From Lentilactobacillus fungorum (lineage in GTDB: Bacteria > Bacillota > Bacilli > Lactobacillales > Lactobacillaceae): DNA of 64,000 nucleotides. The position numbers were made by a program, and so were the translations under genes. The DNA lies in contig NZ_BNJR01000014.1 of the NCBI RefSeq assembly GCF_016860605.1, positions 1 to 64,000 of the forward strand, written 5' to 3'. A model generated the notes under the pieces. That model searched no databases and was not told the origin of the DNA. It saw nothing but the letters and a program-made list of their open reading frames with translations. Below, one piece after another: positions 8,089 to 17,083 of the stretch (positions are counted from its first letter, which is position 1; every line of letters begins with the position of its first letter).

Positions 8089-9729
8089 TTAATTACTATG
8101 AGCCGCCACCAATTTTCGATTAGCTGTGATATAGCTACCATCACTTAAGACATATCGGGTAGTTAAATGAAAGTTTACAATTCGTCGAGGCTTTAAAATC
8201 GTTCCTTTTTGATAATGCTTCAATTTACCAGTTAAATTTTTCAACCGATAAGCATTAATCCCGCTTGGATTAATGACGACCACTCGACCTTTATTATAAG
8301 CATCATAAACCGGTCGAACGTCACGCAAATCAGTGGTGATATACCCCTTATTGCCAGCGGTCCGGCTCAAATGATTAACGTCACGGACCCGATAACGCAG
8401 CTTGCCATCATTTGACCGCGCATAACCGATCACAACAAACATTGGCCGGAATGGTCGTGACACTTTTGAGTAAACGAACCGGCGGCTAGACTGACTAAAG
8501 TTAGCTGATCGATAAAGATTAATTTTTCGAATTGCATAGACTGCCAAGCCTTTGACCGCCACTTTGCTTGGCTGATTACTTGTTTCAGCGTGCCGTTCCG
8601 TTATTTTTGGCTCAACCGATGCCAGCGGTTTACTGTTCAGGTTATTCACTCTGAGTTCCCCAGTGGCGTGTTCGAAGGTTGAAGTCCCTTGCGTCTGGGG
8701 AGTTGATTGCCCTTTCTGCTTGATAACCGGCTGTTTTTCGCCACCATTAATAATGACAGTCGATTTTTGATCAACTGCTGAACTTGCTAATCCGGTCTTA
8801 GCAGGCTGAATGGGTTGACTAATCACTGCTGTTCCAGCGTCCGTTGTTGGACTAAGTGATTTTGTCCCAGAGTGAGTGGTTGCTTCTTTTGATTCTGGAA
8901 TCTCCTTTTGAACAGCTACTGTTTGATTGACAACCAGATCTTTTTTCTTTGAAGCATATACTGGCTTTTCTTGGACATTATCTTCAACGGGTTCAACCTT
9001 AGTGTCCGGCTTAGCTTGACTGCTTAGCTGCGGCTTAACGGCAGTTTGACTAATCATTTTAGTCTCAGCGTTGTCAGAATTATCTGGGTGGATACTCTGA
9101 AGCACGTAATAAAAGTTAACTGTGTAGGTAGGATCGCGTAACTCTTTGAACGTAAAGTTCACCGATTTATCTAAGTTTTGAGCAAAATACCGATCCGGGA
9201 TCCTAACATCCCGCAACTGATACCCCTTAATTGCTTTGGGGATAATTGTCACCTTATCAGTATAATGTAACGTTCGGGTGTCCGTAGAAATGACCGTTTC
9301 CTTTTGCTGATCAATATAATTTATATTAACTGTCGCCGTATATAAGCCAGTGCTTTGTTTTCGATACTTTAACCGAATTGGATGCGCCTGATCATTATCC
9401 CCGCTTGGCAACTTAGCCAGCTCAGTCGTTATCGGCACATAGTCCTTAATTGCTGGCGCCTCAATTGCTTGGCCTACCGTGCCCGCCACTGCAATCGGGC
9501 CAGTCCCTGGGATATCTTCCCAGCTGCCATCCCGGTCCAGTTGATATTGAGGCTGTACGTAAACTTGGACAGCCTGACGAGTTGCCGCGGCTGCTGTTAA
9601 CGTCATTGTTGAAGCCACTGGTGATTGCAACAGCATCCAGCCGCCAACTGCCGCTAATAAAATTGATGCCAAATACCGTGAGGATCTGCCTAATTGTTGC
9701 CTAAATCCATAATTGTTCCTATTTTGCAC
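8089..9729 (-). CDS. Secreted surface protein: MucBP-like domain and DUF5776-like C-terminus
   Basis: A 546-residue exported protein. A hydrophobic segment around 19-36 (SRYLASILLAAVGGWMLLQ) fits a signal peptide. A MucBP-like beta region follows (about 110-215; VNINYIDQQK, then TFKEL). Residues of about 215-390 are a low-complexity Ser/Thr/Gln/Lys linker. The last 150 residues contain VYAIRKINLYR, RPMFVV, YRVRDVNH and TAGNKGYIT, shared with the surface protein at the right end of the window; I recognise this as a DUF5776-like, presumably cell-wall-binding, domain. There is no LPXTG. The GTG start at 9729 has AGGGG upstream. It may act in adhesion or wall association. Confidence 0.82.
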   Translation of the reverse strand: MQNRNNYGFRQQLGRSSRYLASILLAAVGGWMLLQSPVASTMTLTAAAATRQAVQVYVQPQYQLDRDGSWEDIPGTGPIAVAGTVGQAIEAPAIKDYVPITTELAKLPSGDNDQAHPIRLKYRKQSTGLYTATVNINYIDQQKETVISTDTRTLHYTDKVTIIPKAIKGYQLRDVRIPDRYFAQNLDKSVNFTFKELRDPTYTVNFYYVLQSIHPDNSDNAETKMISQTAVKPQLSSQAKPDTKVEPVEDNVQEKPVYASKKKDLVVNQTVAVQKEIPESKEATTHSGTKSLSPTTDAGTAVISQPIQPAKTGLASSAVDQKSTVIINGGEKQPVIKQKGQSTPQTQGTSTFEHATGELRVNNLNSKPLASVEPKITERHAETSNQPSKVAVKGLAVYAIRKINLYRSANFSQSSRRFVYSKVSRPFRPMFVVIGYARSNDGKLRYRVRDVNHLSRTAGNKGYITTDLRDVRPVYDAYNKGRVVVINPSGINAYRLKNLTGKLKHYQKGTILKPRRIVNFHLTTRYVLSDGSYITANRKLVAAHSN

Positions 9730-9835
9730 TTAAATTCCCCTATTCATTTTAGTTTAAAAGAAGCTTCTTTGCTCCTTATAGAGTATATATACGGAAATAA
9801 AAATGACCATTTTTTTATTTTTTGGAAAAAATAAA

Positions 9836-9870
9836 AAATTCGCCAGAGATTTAATTCCCTGACGAATTTT
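9836..9870 (-). terminator. Intrinsic terminator after the aldehyde dehydrogenase gene
   Basis: On the minus strand AAATTCGTCAGGG pairs with CTCTGGCGAATTT (one mismatch) and runs into TTTTTTATTTTTT. Confidence 0.8.
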
Positions 9871-9906
9871 ATTAGACAGACACTTAGAAATCAAAACTAA
9901 TGCCTA

Positions 9907-11352
9907 CTATTTGGTTTTGCTTAATTCTTTTGGTTGTGGATCCATTGCGACCAAACCACCAGCCAAGTTATCCATATTTGGCTTTGCAGTCTTAACGATT
10001 AACTGTTCATTAACAAAGGCCTCTTCACCAATGTGGCTCATTTCACGACCGTAGCCTGAGAGCTTAACGCCACCAAATGGTAATTCTGGCAATGTTGTCA
10101 TAAAGTTATTAACAAAGACCATCCCAGTTTCAATCTGAGAAGCAACCTCTGCGCCGTGATCTTCATCACCGGCAAAGACAATGCCACCAAGGCCATAAGG
10201 GTTGTCATTGGCAAGATCAATGGCTTCTTGCTCGCTGTGAACCTTGTAAACGCAAGCAATTGGGCCAAACAACTCAGTATGGTAAGCTGGGTTATTCTTG
10301 GAAATGTCAGTCAAGATGGTTGGCATAAAGAATTGACCTGGTAAGTCAATTGGTTTATTACCATAAACAACTTTAGCGCCAGCAGCAATTGCCTCGTCCA
10401 GTTGACCTTGAAGCTTATTCTTAGCTTTTTCGGTGTTCATCGGAGCAAGTGATGTTGATGGATCCATTGGGTCGCCTGGTTGTACTTTGCTGAACTTATC
10501 TTTCAAAGTGTCGACAAATTCATCATAAACGTTGTCCATGACAATGAATCGCTTAGATGAAGTACATACTTGACCAGTATTGTAGAGACGTGCTCGCCAT
10601 GCGATATCGGCAACATCATCCATATTTGCATCACCTAAAACGATGAATGGATCCATGCCACCAAGTTCCATGGTGTTCTTCTTCAAGTTCTTGCCAGCAG
10701 CTTCAGCGACCGCTGTCCCACCACGCTCGGAACCAGTCAAAGCAACTCCTTGGACCCGAGGATCTTCAATTGCTTCGGTTACTTGATCATAAGTCAAGAA
10801 CATGTTGGTCAATGAACCTTTAGGGGCACCAGCTTCAGCAACCACATCGCAGAACATTTGAGCTGAGGTTGGCGTGTTGGCAGCGTGCTTTAAAATCATG
10901 GTGTTACCAACCATAAAGTTAGGAGCGAACACCCGCATGATTTGATAATATGGGAAATTCCACGGTTCAACCATCATAATGACACCAGTTGCGTGTTTTT
11001 GAATTTCAGCTTGCCCAGTTGCAATCGTATCAATCTTTTCTGGGGCTAAAATTTCTTCACCATGATCCGCAAACCAATCAGCGATGATCGCAACCAACTC
11101 AACTTCGCCCTTTGATTCACCAATTAATTTGCCCATATCAATCGTACAAGCTTTGGCTAATTCATCTTCGTGCTCCCGCAATTTAGCAGCAACGTTATGC
11201 AGAATCTTTGCCCTCTCGGAAATTGGTTGTTTCTTCATTGCACGATAAGTGGCGTCACTTTCAGCAAGCACTTCTCCAAGTTGAACATCCGTTGCAAAAG
11301 GATACTCCTTCACAACTTCATTATTGTAAGGATTAACAGTTCGATAAGCCAT
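9907..11352 (-). CDS. NAD(P)-dependent aldehyde (succinate-semialdehyde-type) dehydrogenase
   Basis: A 481-residue member of the aldehyde dehydrogenase superfamily, close to succinate-semialdehyde dehydrogenases. Visible: VEPWNFPYYQ near 128, KHAANTP for cofactor binding, the LTGS loop, ELGG with the general base Glu229, and the catalytic Cys263 in NTGQVCTSS. ELFGPIACVY and PFGGVKLSGYGRE near the end are also family motifs. It oxidises an aldehyde to an acid in the cytosol; the exact substrate is not readable. The start is behind AGGAGG with a 5' UTR of about 150 bases. The promoter overlaps a cre-like site, suggesting catabolite repression. Confidence 0.9.
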   Translation of the reverse strand: MAYRTVNPYNNEVVKEYPFATDVQLGEVLAESDATYRAMKKQPISERAKILHNVAAKLREHEDELAKACTIDMGKLIGESKGEVELVAIIADWFADHGEEILAPEKIDTIATGQAEIQKHATGVIMMVEPWNFPYYQIMRVFAPNFMVGNTMILKHAANTPTSAQMFCDVVAEAGAPKGSLTNMFLTYDQVTEAIEDPRVQGVALTGSERGGTAVAEAAGKNLKKNTMELGGMDPFIVLGDANMDDVADIAWRARLYNTGQVCTSSKRFIVMDNVYDEFVDTLKDKFSKVQPGDPMDPSTSLAPMNTEKAKNKLQGQLDEAIAAGAKVVYGNKPIDLPGQFFMPTILTDISKNNPAYHTELFGPIACVYKVHSEQEAIDLANDNPYGLGGIVFAGDEDHGAEVASQIETGMVFVNNFMTTLPELPFGGVKLSGYGREMSHIGEEAFVNEQLIVKTAKPNMDNLAGGLVAMDPQPKELSKTK

Positions 11353-11506
11353 TATACAACCTCCTATTATTGAAACTCACAACATTAAACTTTTAAATGA
11401 CAAGACAACCAAAGAAAGGGCTTCATGGTTGACTCGTTGATGAACATGGTAGTTTATACAGGACTTTAGGCATCCAATTCTGAATGACCCTTTATCATCC
11501 AAAAAA

Positions 11507-11535
11507 AGAATACCATATTTTGAAAGCGAGTACAA
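11507..11535 (-). promoter_or_regulatory. Promoter of the aldehyde dehydrogenase gene with cre-like site
   Basis: On the minus strand: TTGTAC (11535-11530), 17 bases, TATTCT (11512-11507). TGAAAGCGAGTACA at 11521-11534 matches the CcpA site consensus TGNAANCGNTNNCA with one mismatch and overlaps the -35 and spacer. Confidence 0.6.
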
Positions 11536-11611
11536 TAATATAGATTGTGATTTTCAAAACGTTCTAGTCGTTCAATTATAGATTGAATTAGAAATGAAAA
11601 CTGCTTACATT

Positions 11612-12967
11612 TCACAAATGCGAATCTGCTCCCCTTTTCGTAGTATCTTTAATTTTGAAAACCAAAAAAATGGCAATTATTTCAAGAATTAGAAAAGTCA
11701 AAAAGACGTTATTGAAATTCTTTTCACCCAAAACAACGGTCGCCAATACAATCGCCGTTGAACCCATGACCTGGCGAACCGTCGCAATCACCGATGAACC
11801 ATGGGGAATTAGGCTATTAGCTAATGAATTGGCACCAAGCGTAGTGGCTGGCATCATCGCAAAGGCATTGCCGGCCTCAATAATTATCGAACAGAGAACG
11901 GCAACCCACACATTTCTCAAACCAGAACAAATCAGCAACGCGCCCCAGCCAACGATGAACAAAGCAAATCCAATCAAGATAACTGGTTTAAACCCAATCC
12001 GATCTGCCAGGCGACCACTTCTTCGATTCAACCAGGATAAAAAAGCGGCAGCTGGCACTAATGCCAACCCTGACCAAAGTGGGGTCAATCCGATTATTTG
12101 CTGGTAATACAGTGGCATCACAATTGTAACGGTAATTAGTGACATATAAGATAAGGATGTCAGCGCAACGCCTAAATCAAAATTGGGAATTGCTAAAATA
12201 TCTAATCTGAGTAACGGCATTTTCATATGTAACTGCCGATGAACGAACAGCACTAATAAAATTAATGAAACCACTAAAATTCCCCAGTTAAAGTAATCTG
12301 TCAAGGCCATATGAGAAATTTCATTAATAAAGTAAAGCAAGCCAATAATGCCAAGTGACATGAAAACAGAAATAAAATCGAAACTAGTCGAATGTATTTT
12401 CAGTGGACTCACAACCGTTTTCAAAGCCAAGAAAAAAACAATTGCTAAAACCAATAAGAAAAACCCAAAAATTGCCTGCCAATTAAGAATCTGTAATAAA
12501 ACTCCAGACACGATTGGGCCTACTGCCAGTGCCGATCCCATAACTAACCCGACCGTCCCCATGACGGTTCCACGATTAGCCGTCGGTGTAATCTCTAAAA
12601 TGATTGATTGATAAGACGGAAATAACACACCAACACTAAATCCTTCCATTAGCCGACCAAGCATCATAATTAAAAAGTTTGGCGCAAAAATAATGATCAG
12701 TGTGCCAATCACAAAGTTAATTAATAGGCTCAGATATAATGGTTTAAATTTAAAGTTAGCCATCAACCACGGGGACAATGGCATCACCACCGACATAATC
12801 AGCATGAAGCCGGTGGTCAACCAAGCAATTGTACTGGCTGGTAAATTAAAATATTTCATAAATGTCGGATAGGCGGTTGAAAGCGAAGACTGGCTAATTG
12901 ACATTGTAAACGTTCCTAACAACAAGGTAAAAACAAACCATTTTCGCTGTTTAGCTGTCAAAGTCAT
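11612..12967 (-). CDS. MFS drug-type transporter (DHA2-like)
   Basis: A 451-residue major facilitator with about 12-14 hydrophobic segments. The antiporter motif region (GSALAVGPIVSGVLL, about 145-160) is as in drug:H+ exporters, and LGRLMEGFSVGVLFP corresponds to motif B. Polar residues are scarce outside short loops, and the C-terminal tail is charged (KDTTKRGADSHL). It is presumably an efflux pump in the cytoplasmic membrane with unknown substrate. It stands alone: the region upstream of its start holds only repeats. The start is an ATG behind GGGGGAA. Confidence 0.85.
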   Translation of the reverse strand: MTLTAKQRKWFVFTLLLGTFTMSISQSSLSTAYPTFMKYFNLPASTIAWLTTGFMLIMSVVMPLSPWLMANFKFKPLYLSLLINFVIGTLIIIFAPNFLIMMLGRLMEGFSVGVLFPSYQSIILEITPTANRGTVMGTVGLVMGSALAVGPIVSGVLLQILNWQAIFGFFLLVLAIVFFLALKTVVSPLKIHSTSFDFISVFMSLGIIGLLYFINEISHMALTDYFNWGILVVSLILLVLFVHRQLHMKMPLLRLDILAIPNFDLGVALTSLSYMSLITVTIVMPLYYQQIIGLTPLWSGLALVPAAAFLSWLNRRSGRLADRIGFKPVILIGFALFIVGWGALLICSGLRNVWVAVLCSIIIEAGNAFAMMPATTLGANSLANSLIPHGSSVIATVRQVMGSTAIVLATVVLGEKNFNNVFLTFLILEIIAIFLVFKIKDTTKRGADSHL

Positions 12968-12989
12968 GGTATTCCCCCTAAAAATTAAA

Positions 12990-13107
12990 GTGAGCGGAGC
13001 AAAGCGGTTAGGGATCGGAGTGTAAGGCTCCTCTAACGGAAATCCCCGGGCTTGGAATTTTTGTTAGAGGTGCTTACACGCAGATCCCTGCTTTGCGCAG
13101 CTGTCCT
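12990..13107 (+). repeat. 118-nt palindromic repeat
   Basis: CAAAGC type outer arms; middle arms GGGATC/GATCCC and GTGTAAG/CTTACAC; inner arms CCTCTAACG/TGTTAGAGG. First of three tandem copies in the 456-base gap between the MFS and usp genes. Confidence 0.95.
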
Positions 13108-13114
13108 ATCATCA

Positions 13115-13232
13115 GTGAGCGGAGCCAGGCGCTTAGAAAGCGGAGTATAAGGCTCCTCGGACAGGAATTCCCGGGCTTGGAATTTTTGTCCGAGGTGCTT
13201 ATACGCAGCTTTCTGCCTGGCGCAGCTGTCCT
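13115..13232 (+). repeat. 118-nt palindromic repeat
   Basis: CCAGGC type outer arms with GCCTGG on the right; inner arms CCTCGGACA/TGTCCGAGG. Confidence 0.95.
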
Positions 13233-13238
13233 AATAAA

Positions 13239-13355
13239 GTGAGCGGAGCAAAGCGGTTAGAAAGCGGAGCCTAAGTTGACTTGGCCGGAAATCCCGGGCT
13301 TGGATTTTTGACCAAGATGTTTTATGCGGAAGTTTCTGTTTTGCGCAGCTGTCCT
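13239..13355 (+). repeat. 118-nt palindromic repeat, 117-nt class
   Basis: Outer arm CAAAGC, right side slightly decayed; inner arms CTTGGCCGG and TTGACCAAG. Third tandem copy. Confidence 0.93.
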
Positions 13356-13389
13356 AAAAAAAAAGCCAGCACAATGATTGCACTTAGCT
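13356..13389 (-). terminator. Intrinsic terminator after usp
   Basis: On the minus strand AGCTAAGTGCAA pairs with TTGTGCTGGCT, followed by nine T. It abuts the repeat cluster. Confidence 0.7.
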
Positions 13390-13423
13390 CTTTAAGTTTA
13401 TAACAATGGAAATAATCGAGTAA

Positions 13424-13873
13424 TTAACGCACAACCATCACAGAGATTGGCGCGTATTTTGCCATATAAGCAGCTTGAGATCCAAAGTACTTTCGAACAC
13501 CAGTCTTAGATAACGAGCCAACGATCAATAGGTCAGCTTTAACAGCCGGAATAATCGTCTTAACGATTGTTTCTCCTGGGTCACCTTCTTCAACAACTGT
13601 GTCTACTTGCTTAACCCCAGCCCTTAAGGCCAAATTACGGTACTCACTTAAATGTTGAACCAATTCTTTGCGTTCACCGTGGACATAGTCCTTGTTAAGT
13701 ACTTGATAAACATTCATTTCTTCGTGTTCAAGGATTGAAGCAATGACTAATGAAGCACCAGAAAGTCGGGCTTCTGAAATTGCATAGCGAAACGCTAACT
13801 GGGCATCGGGTGAATCATCGACACCGACTAAAATGCGTTTAAACTTAGTATGTGGCATATCATTTTTGTCCAT
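13424..13873 (-). CDS. Universal stress protein (UspA family)
   Basis: A 149-residue cytosolic protein of the UspA fold. It begins with KRILVGVDDSPDAQLAFRYA and has near the C-terminus the ATP-binding pattern VGSLSKTGVRKYFGSQAA, fitting G-2X-G-9X-G-S. It lies 28 bases after mntH on the same strand, so it is probably the second gene of an mntH-usp operon, linking the stress protein to manganese supply or acid/oxidative stress. The ATG is preceded by GAGAGGAGC. Confidence 0.9.
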   Translation of the reverse strand: MDKNDMPHTKFKRILVGVDDSPDAQLAFRYAISEARLSGASLVIASILEHEEMNVYQVLNKDYVHGERKELVQHLSEYRNLALRAGVKQVDTVVEEGDPGETIVKTIIPAVKADLLIVGSLSKTGVRKYFGSQAAYMAKYAPISVMVVR

Positions 13874-13901
13874 CTTTTATAATGCTCCTCTCATGACTAT
13901 T

Positions 13902-15503
13902 TTACTCTTCTGGGTTCTTACTTTCATCATAATATTCTTCAGTTGTCTCAAAGCGTTTTGGCATCTTATCACGGCTTTGATACAAATCATAAATTGTCCA
14001 TAAGAGAAGCAAAACAATCGCCACAATGATACCATAAGCGATTCCATGAGCTAATGAAACCGTGCTGGCAGAAGGGTTAGCTCCAAAGAAACTCGTGATA
14101 TTATCTGGTAAACCTTTCATATTTAGGAAGGTCAAGCTTAAAACTGAAATCCAACCAAGAATCTTGACCCACAGCGTGTTCTTGAAACGATCGCCCATTT
14201 CTTTTGAATTATCAGTCATCATTAACAACGGCAACATTGAAAATGGCAAGGCAAAAGCCAAGAAGACCTGTGAGTTGTTCATTAACGTGTTGAGCGCCTC
14301 ATGTTGCCTAATTGGTGATTCGCCACTTGTCATGGCAACACAAATCAAAACAGGAATTACTGAAATCAATCGAGTTACTAAACGACGAAGCCATAATGGC
14401 ATTTTCATGTGAATGAAGCCTTCCATAATAACTTGGCCAGTTAAGGTACCCGTAATGGTTGAATTTTGACCTGAAGCCAGCAAGGCAACGGCAAATAGGA
14501 TCGACAAGATGCCTGACTTAGCAACAGCAATCAAAATTCCGTTACTCAACATAGAAGTGTTTGATAAAGCGTCAAACAAACCGAAGAACGACGGATCCTT
14601 AACAGCGCCAGTCTTGAAGACTGCAACTCCCATAATTAAGAGCAGTGAGTTAATCACCCAAGCACACGATAATTGAATGTTGGAATCCCATGTTGCAAAC
14701 CGAACAGTTCGAGCGACATCTTCTTGATCGTTATGATCCACTTTCCGAGTTTGTGAAATAGCGGAATGCAAGTACAAATTATGCGGCATAACCGTCGCAC
14801 CAATAATTCCTAAAGCACCAGTCAATGGTGTATCACCATTAACATGATCTGCACTTGAGAAGGTTTGACCAGTCGGAATTAATCCCTTTAACATATCAGC
14901 AATATTTGGTTCTGACAAAGCAACTTCATAAACGAAAACAAATAAGATGACTAAGATCAGGCAAACAACAATTGCTTCAATCTTTCGAAAACCAACTTTA
15001 GTCAATAATAGCAATAGCAAAACATCAAATACCGTAATGAATACAGCGTAGACAAGTGGAATATGGAATAATAGGTAAAGCGCAATCGCTGCACCGATAA
15101 CTTCCGCAATATCAGTTGCCATAATCGCTAACTCAGTTAAGATCCATAAAACATAGCCAAGTGACTTACTGGTTCGTGCCCGGATTGCCTGAGCCAAATC
15201 CATCTGAGACACAATGCCCAGTTTAGCCGCCATATACTGCAGTAACATAGCAATTAAACTCGACATTAAGATAACAGACATTAACAAGTACTCAAAATTT
15301 TGACCACCTGTAATTGAAGTTGACCAGTTTCCGGGATCCATGTATCCAACCGCTACTAGCGCACCCGGTCCTGAATACATAAACAAAGTTTTCCAAAATC
15401 CATGTCCCTTTGGAACCTCAATCGTTCCGTTAATCTCTTCCAAAGAAGGACCATTTGCATAATGAATCAAATGCTGCTTCTTTGGTTGCTTTTCTGTTGG
15501 CAT
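13902..15503 (-). CDS. mntH: Nramp-type divalent metal (Mn2+) transporter MntH
   Basis: A 533-residue Nramp family membrane protein, a proton-coupled Mn2+/Fe2+ importer. The two metal-site motifs are intact: MDPGNW in helix 1 (residues 55-60) and MPHNLYLHS in helix 6. About 11-12 hydrophobic helices are visible, with a charged, Glu/Lys-rich C-terminal tail. The length is longer than the roughly 420-residue enterobacterial form but usual for lactobacilli. The start follows GAGGAGGTACACTG. An MntR/DtxR-like palindrome lies about 70 bases upstream. Lactobacilli depend heavily on manganese, so Mn2+ is the likely substrate. Confidence 0.93.
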   Translation of the reverse strand: MPTEKQPKKQHLIHYANGPSLEEINGTIEVPKGHGFWKTLFMYSGPGALVAVGYMDPGNWSTSITGGQNFEYLLMSVILMSSLIAMLLQYMAAKLGIVSQMDLAQAIRARTSKSLGYVLWILTELAIMATDIAEVIGAAIALYLLFHIPLVYAVFITVFDVLLLLLLTKVGFRKIEAIVVCLILVILFVFVYEVALSEPNIADMLKGLIPTGQTFSSADHVNGDTPLTGALGIIGATVMPHNLYLHSAISQTRKVDHNDQEDVARTVRFATWDSNIQLSCAWVINSLLLIMGVAVFKTGAVKDPSFFGLFDALSNTSMLSNGILIAVAKSGILSILFAVALLASGQNSTITGTLTGQVIMEGFIHMKMPLWLRRLVTRLISVIPVLICVAMTSGESPIRQHEALNTLMNNSQVFLAFALPFSMLPLLMMTDNSKEMGDRFKNTLWVKILGWISVLSLTFLNMKGLPDNITSFFGANPSASTVSLAHGIAYGIIVAIVLLLLWTIYDLYQSRDKMPKRFETTEEYYDESKNPEE

Positions 15504-15570
15504 CAGTGTACCTCCTCATTTTTGGTTCAAATTTATCCTATCATAATTTCAACTAATGTAAATCCTCAAA

Positions 15571-15584
15571 TTAGGGTAACCTAA
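15571..15584 (-). promoter_or_regulatory. MntR/DtxR-like operator upstream of mntH
   Basis: TTAGG-GTAA-CCTAA is a perfect inverted repeat of the type bound by DtxR/MntR/SirR repressors (TTAGG-N4-CCTAA). It lies in the presumed promoter of mntH. Confidence 0.6.
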
Positions 15585-15663
15585 CTTAGTTTTTAACCGA
15601 AATAAAAAGAAAGTCGCTTACTTATAAACAAAGAAAGCGCTTATCATGGCGACACTAATTATT

Positions 15664-15774
15664 TTATATTTTTTTGATTTCGCAACGCAATTTAGCGTCT
15701 AGAGGAAGCTTAATTGGATTTTTACGTCCCCCTTCCTTTTCAATAACGATTGCCTTTTTGGCCTTAGTCGCCAT
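15664..15774 (-). other. Possible 36-codon ORF, weak
   Basis: An ATG frame of 36 residues (starts MATKAKKAIVIEKEGG), rich in lysine, in the 350-base gap between mntH and the GH3 gene. There is no Shine-Dalgarno sequence before the ATG, so it may be chance or a gene remnant. The rest of this gap is AT-rich and I see nothing else in it. Confidence 0.2.
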
Positions 15775-15920
15775 TTGTCAATAATCCGCTGAGTTCATTG
15801 CCCGGAACTGTCGTTCAATATATTTAATTTGCAATACTACTGCTCACACAAACGGTTTTGTCATATAATTATTATGATCGTGTTATTGATATTATTATAT
15901 GTTTAAGGAGATTATTGCTT

Positions 15921-17069
15921 GTGAACAACTATATCAAACATGTCACGTCATTTACGGCCCTTACTGCAGTTTCTTGCGTGCTTGGATTTGCTACTCCTTG
16001 GCCAACTACCGAAACAATCGCTTCAGGTACCCATCACCAATCAACGACGGAACAAAAGATTGATAACCAGATCAAACACATGACCCTCAACGAAAAGATC
16101 GGCCAGTTGTTTGTAACCGCAGTCTCGAACAACCAAGCCGCCACTCGGCATGATATCAAGGCCTACCATTTGGGCGGTATCATTTTGATGGGCAATAACT
16201 TTGTCGGCACGCGATCTTCGTTTAAGCACCGCTTGAAAAATTATCAAAGCAGTGCCAAAATTCCACTCACGATTTCAACCGATCAAGAAGGCGGCTCCGT
16301 TTCCCGATTGAGTGCCAACAAGCGCATTTCGGGCCACAGTTATTATCTCTCGCCCCAACAGGCACTCCATCGCGGCGGTATGAAAGAAGTGTTATCAATG
16401 TATCGCTACCAAGCAAAACAATTGCACCGTTTAGGGATTAATTGGGATTTTGCCCCAGTAGCTGACGTGTCCAAGCATCACAACAGCTTTATATATGACC
16501 GAACTATTGGCAAGGGCTATCAAAAAACTTCTAAATACATTGCTGCCAGCGTGCCAGCTATCCAAAACCAACATGTTGCTGCCACCCTCAAGCATTTTCC
16601 GGGATACGGTTCTGCGGCAGATACTCACACTGGATCAGCAGGCGTCAACCGTTCACTTAAAACGTTTGAGACAAAAGATTTCCGGCCATTTAAAGCCGGC
16701 ATTAACAGCGGCGTTGACTCGGTCATGGTCACCCATATTATCTTGAAAAAAGTCGATCCTCATAAACCCGCTTCCTTATCCAGAAAAGATATCAACTTGC
16801 TTAGAAACCAGCTTCATTTTAAGGGTGTTATCGTTTCAGACAGTCTGCAAATGCAAGCAGTTGGCAACTATGCGGTTTCCCACCATGTCTATCGAGACGT
16901 TGCCGCGTTCAAAGCTGGCAACGATGTTTTACTTACCAGCGACTATAAGCGCGGCATCAAACAATTGCATCGAGCTGTTGTTAAAAAACAAGTTTCTGTT
17001 AAACACATCAACAGTGCCGTCAAACGTATTTTGACAATGAAGGCTAAAATTGGACTGAATATTAAGTAA
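15921..17069 (+). CDS. Secreted glycoside hydrolase family 3 (NagZ-like)
   Basis: A 382-residue exported GH3 enzyme. I start at GTG 15921, ten bases after AAGGAG, which gives a hydrophobic signal peptide (VTSFTALTAVSCVLGFA); an upstream in-frame codon would add 21 residues without an RBS. Motifs of beta-N-acetylhexosaminidases are clear: TDQEGGSVSRL, KHFPGYGSAADTHTG (the loop holding the acid/base Asp-His pair) and VIVSDSLQM with the nucleophile Asp. NagZ enzymes remove beta-GlcNAc; cytosolic NagZ recycles peptidoglycan, while an exported form would trim wall fragments or other glycans outside. Fifteen bases separate it from the secreted phosphatase gene. Confidence 0.88.
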   Translation: MNNYIKHVTSFTALTAVSCVLGFATPWPTTETIASGTHHQSTTEQKIDNQIKHMTLNEKIGQLFVTAVSNNQAATRHDIKAYHLGGIILMGNNFVGTRSSFKHRLKNYQSSAKIPLTISTDQEGGSVSRLSANKRISGHSYYLSPQQALHRGGMKEVLSMYRYQAKQLHRLGINWDFAPVADVSKHHNSFIYDRTIGKGYQKTSKYIAASVPAIQNQHVAATLKHFPGYGSAADTHTGSAGVNRSLKTFETKDFRPFKAGINSGVDSVMVTHIILKKVDPHKPASLSRKDINLLRNQLHFKGVIVSDSLQMQAVGNYAVSHHVYRDVAAFKAGNDVLLTSDYKRGIKQLHRAVVKKQVSVKHINSAVKRILTMKAKIGLNIK

Positions 17070-17083
17070 TTGAAGGGATCATA

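Noticed and set aside
7502-13355. Idea that regularly spaced repeats are a CRISPR array
   Set aside because: Repeat units are 117-118 nt and spacers 4-7 nt, and no cas genes are present.
15664-15774. 36-codon frame between mntH and the GH3 gene as a real gene
   Set aside because: No Shine-Dalgarno sequence and no recognisable features; listed only as a weak possibility.
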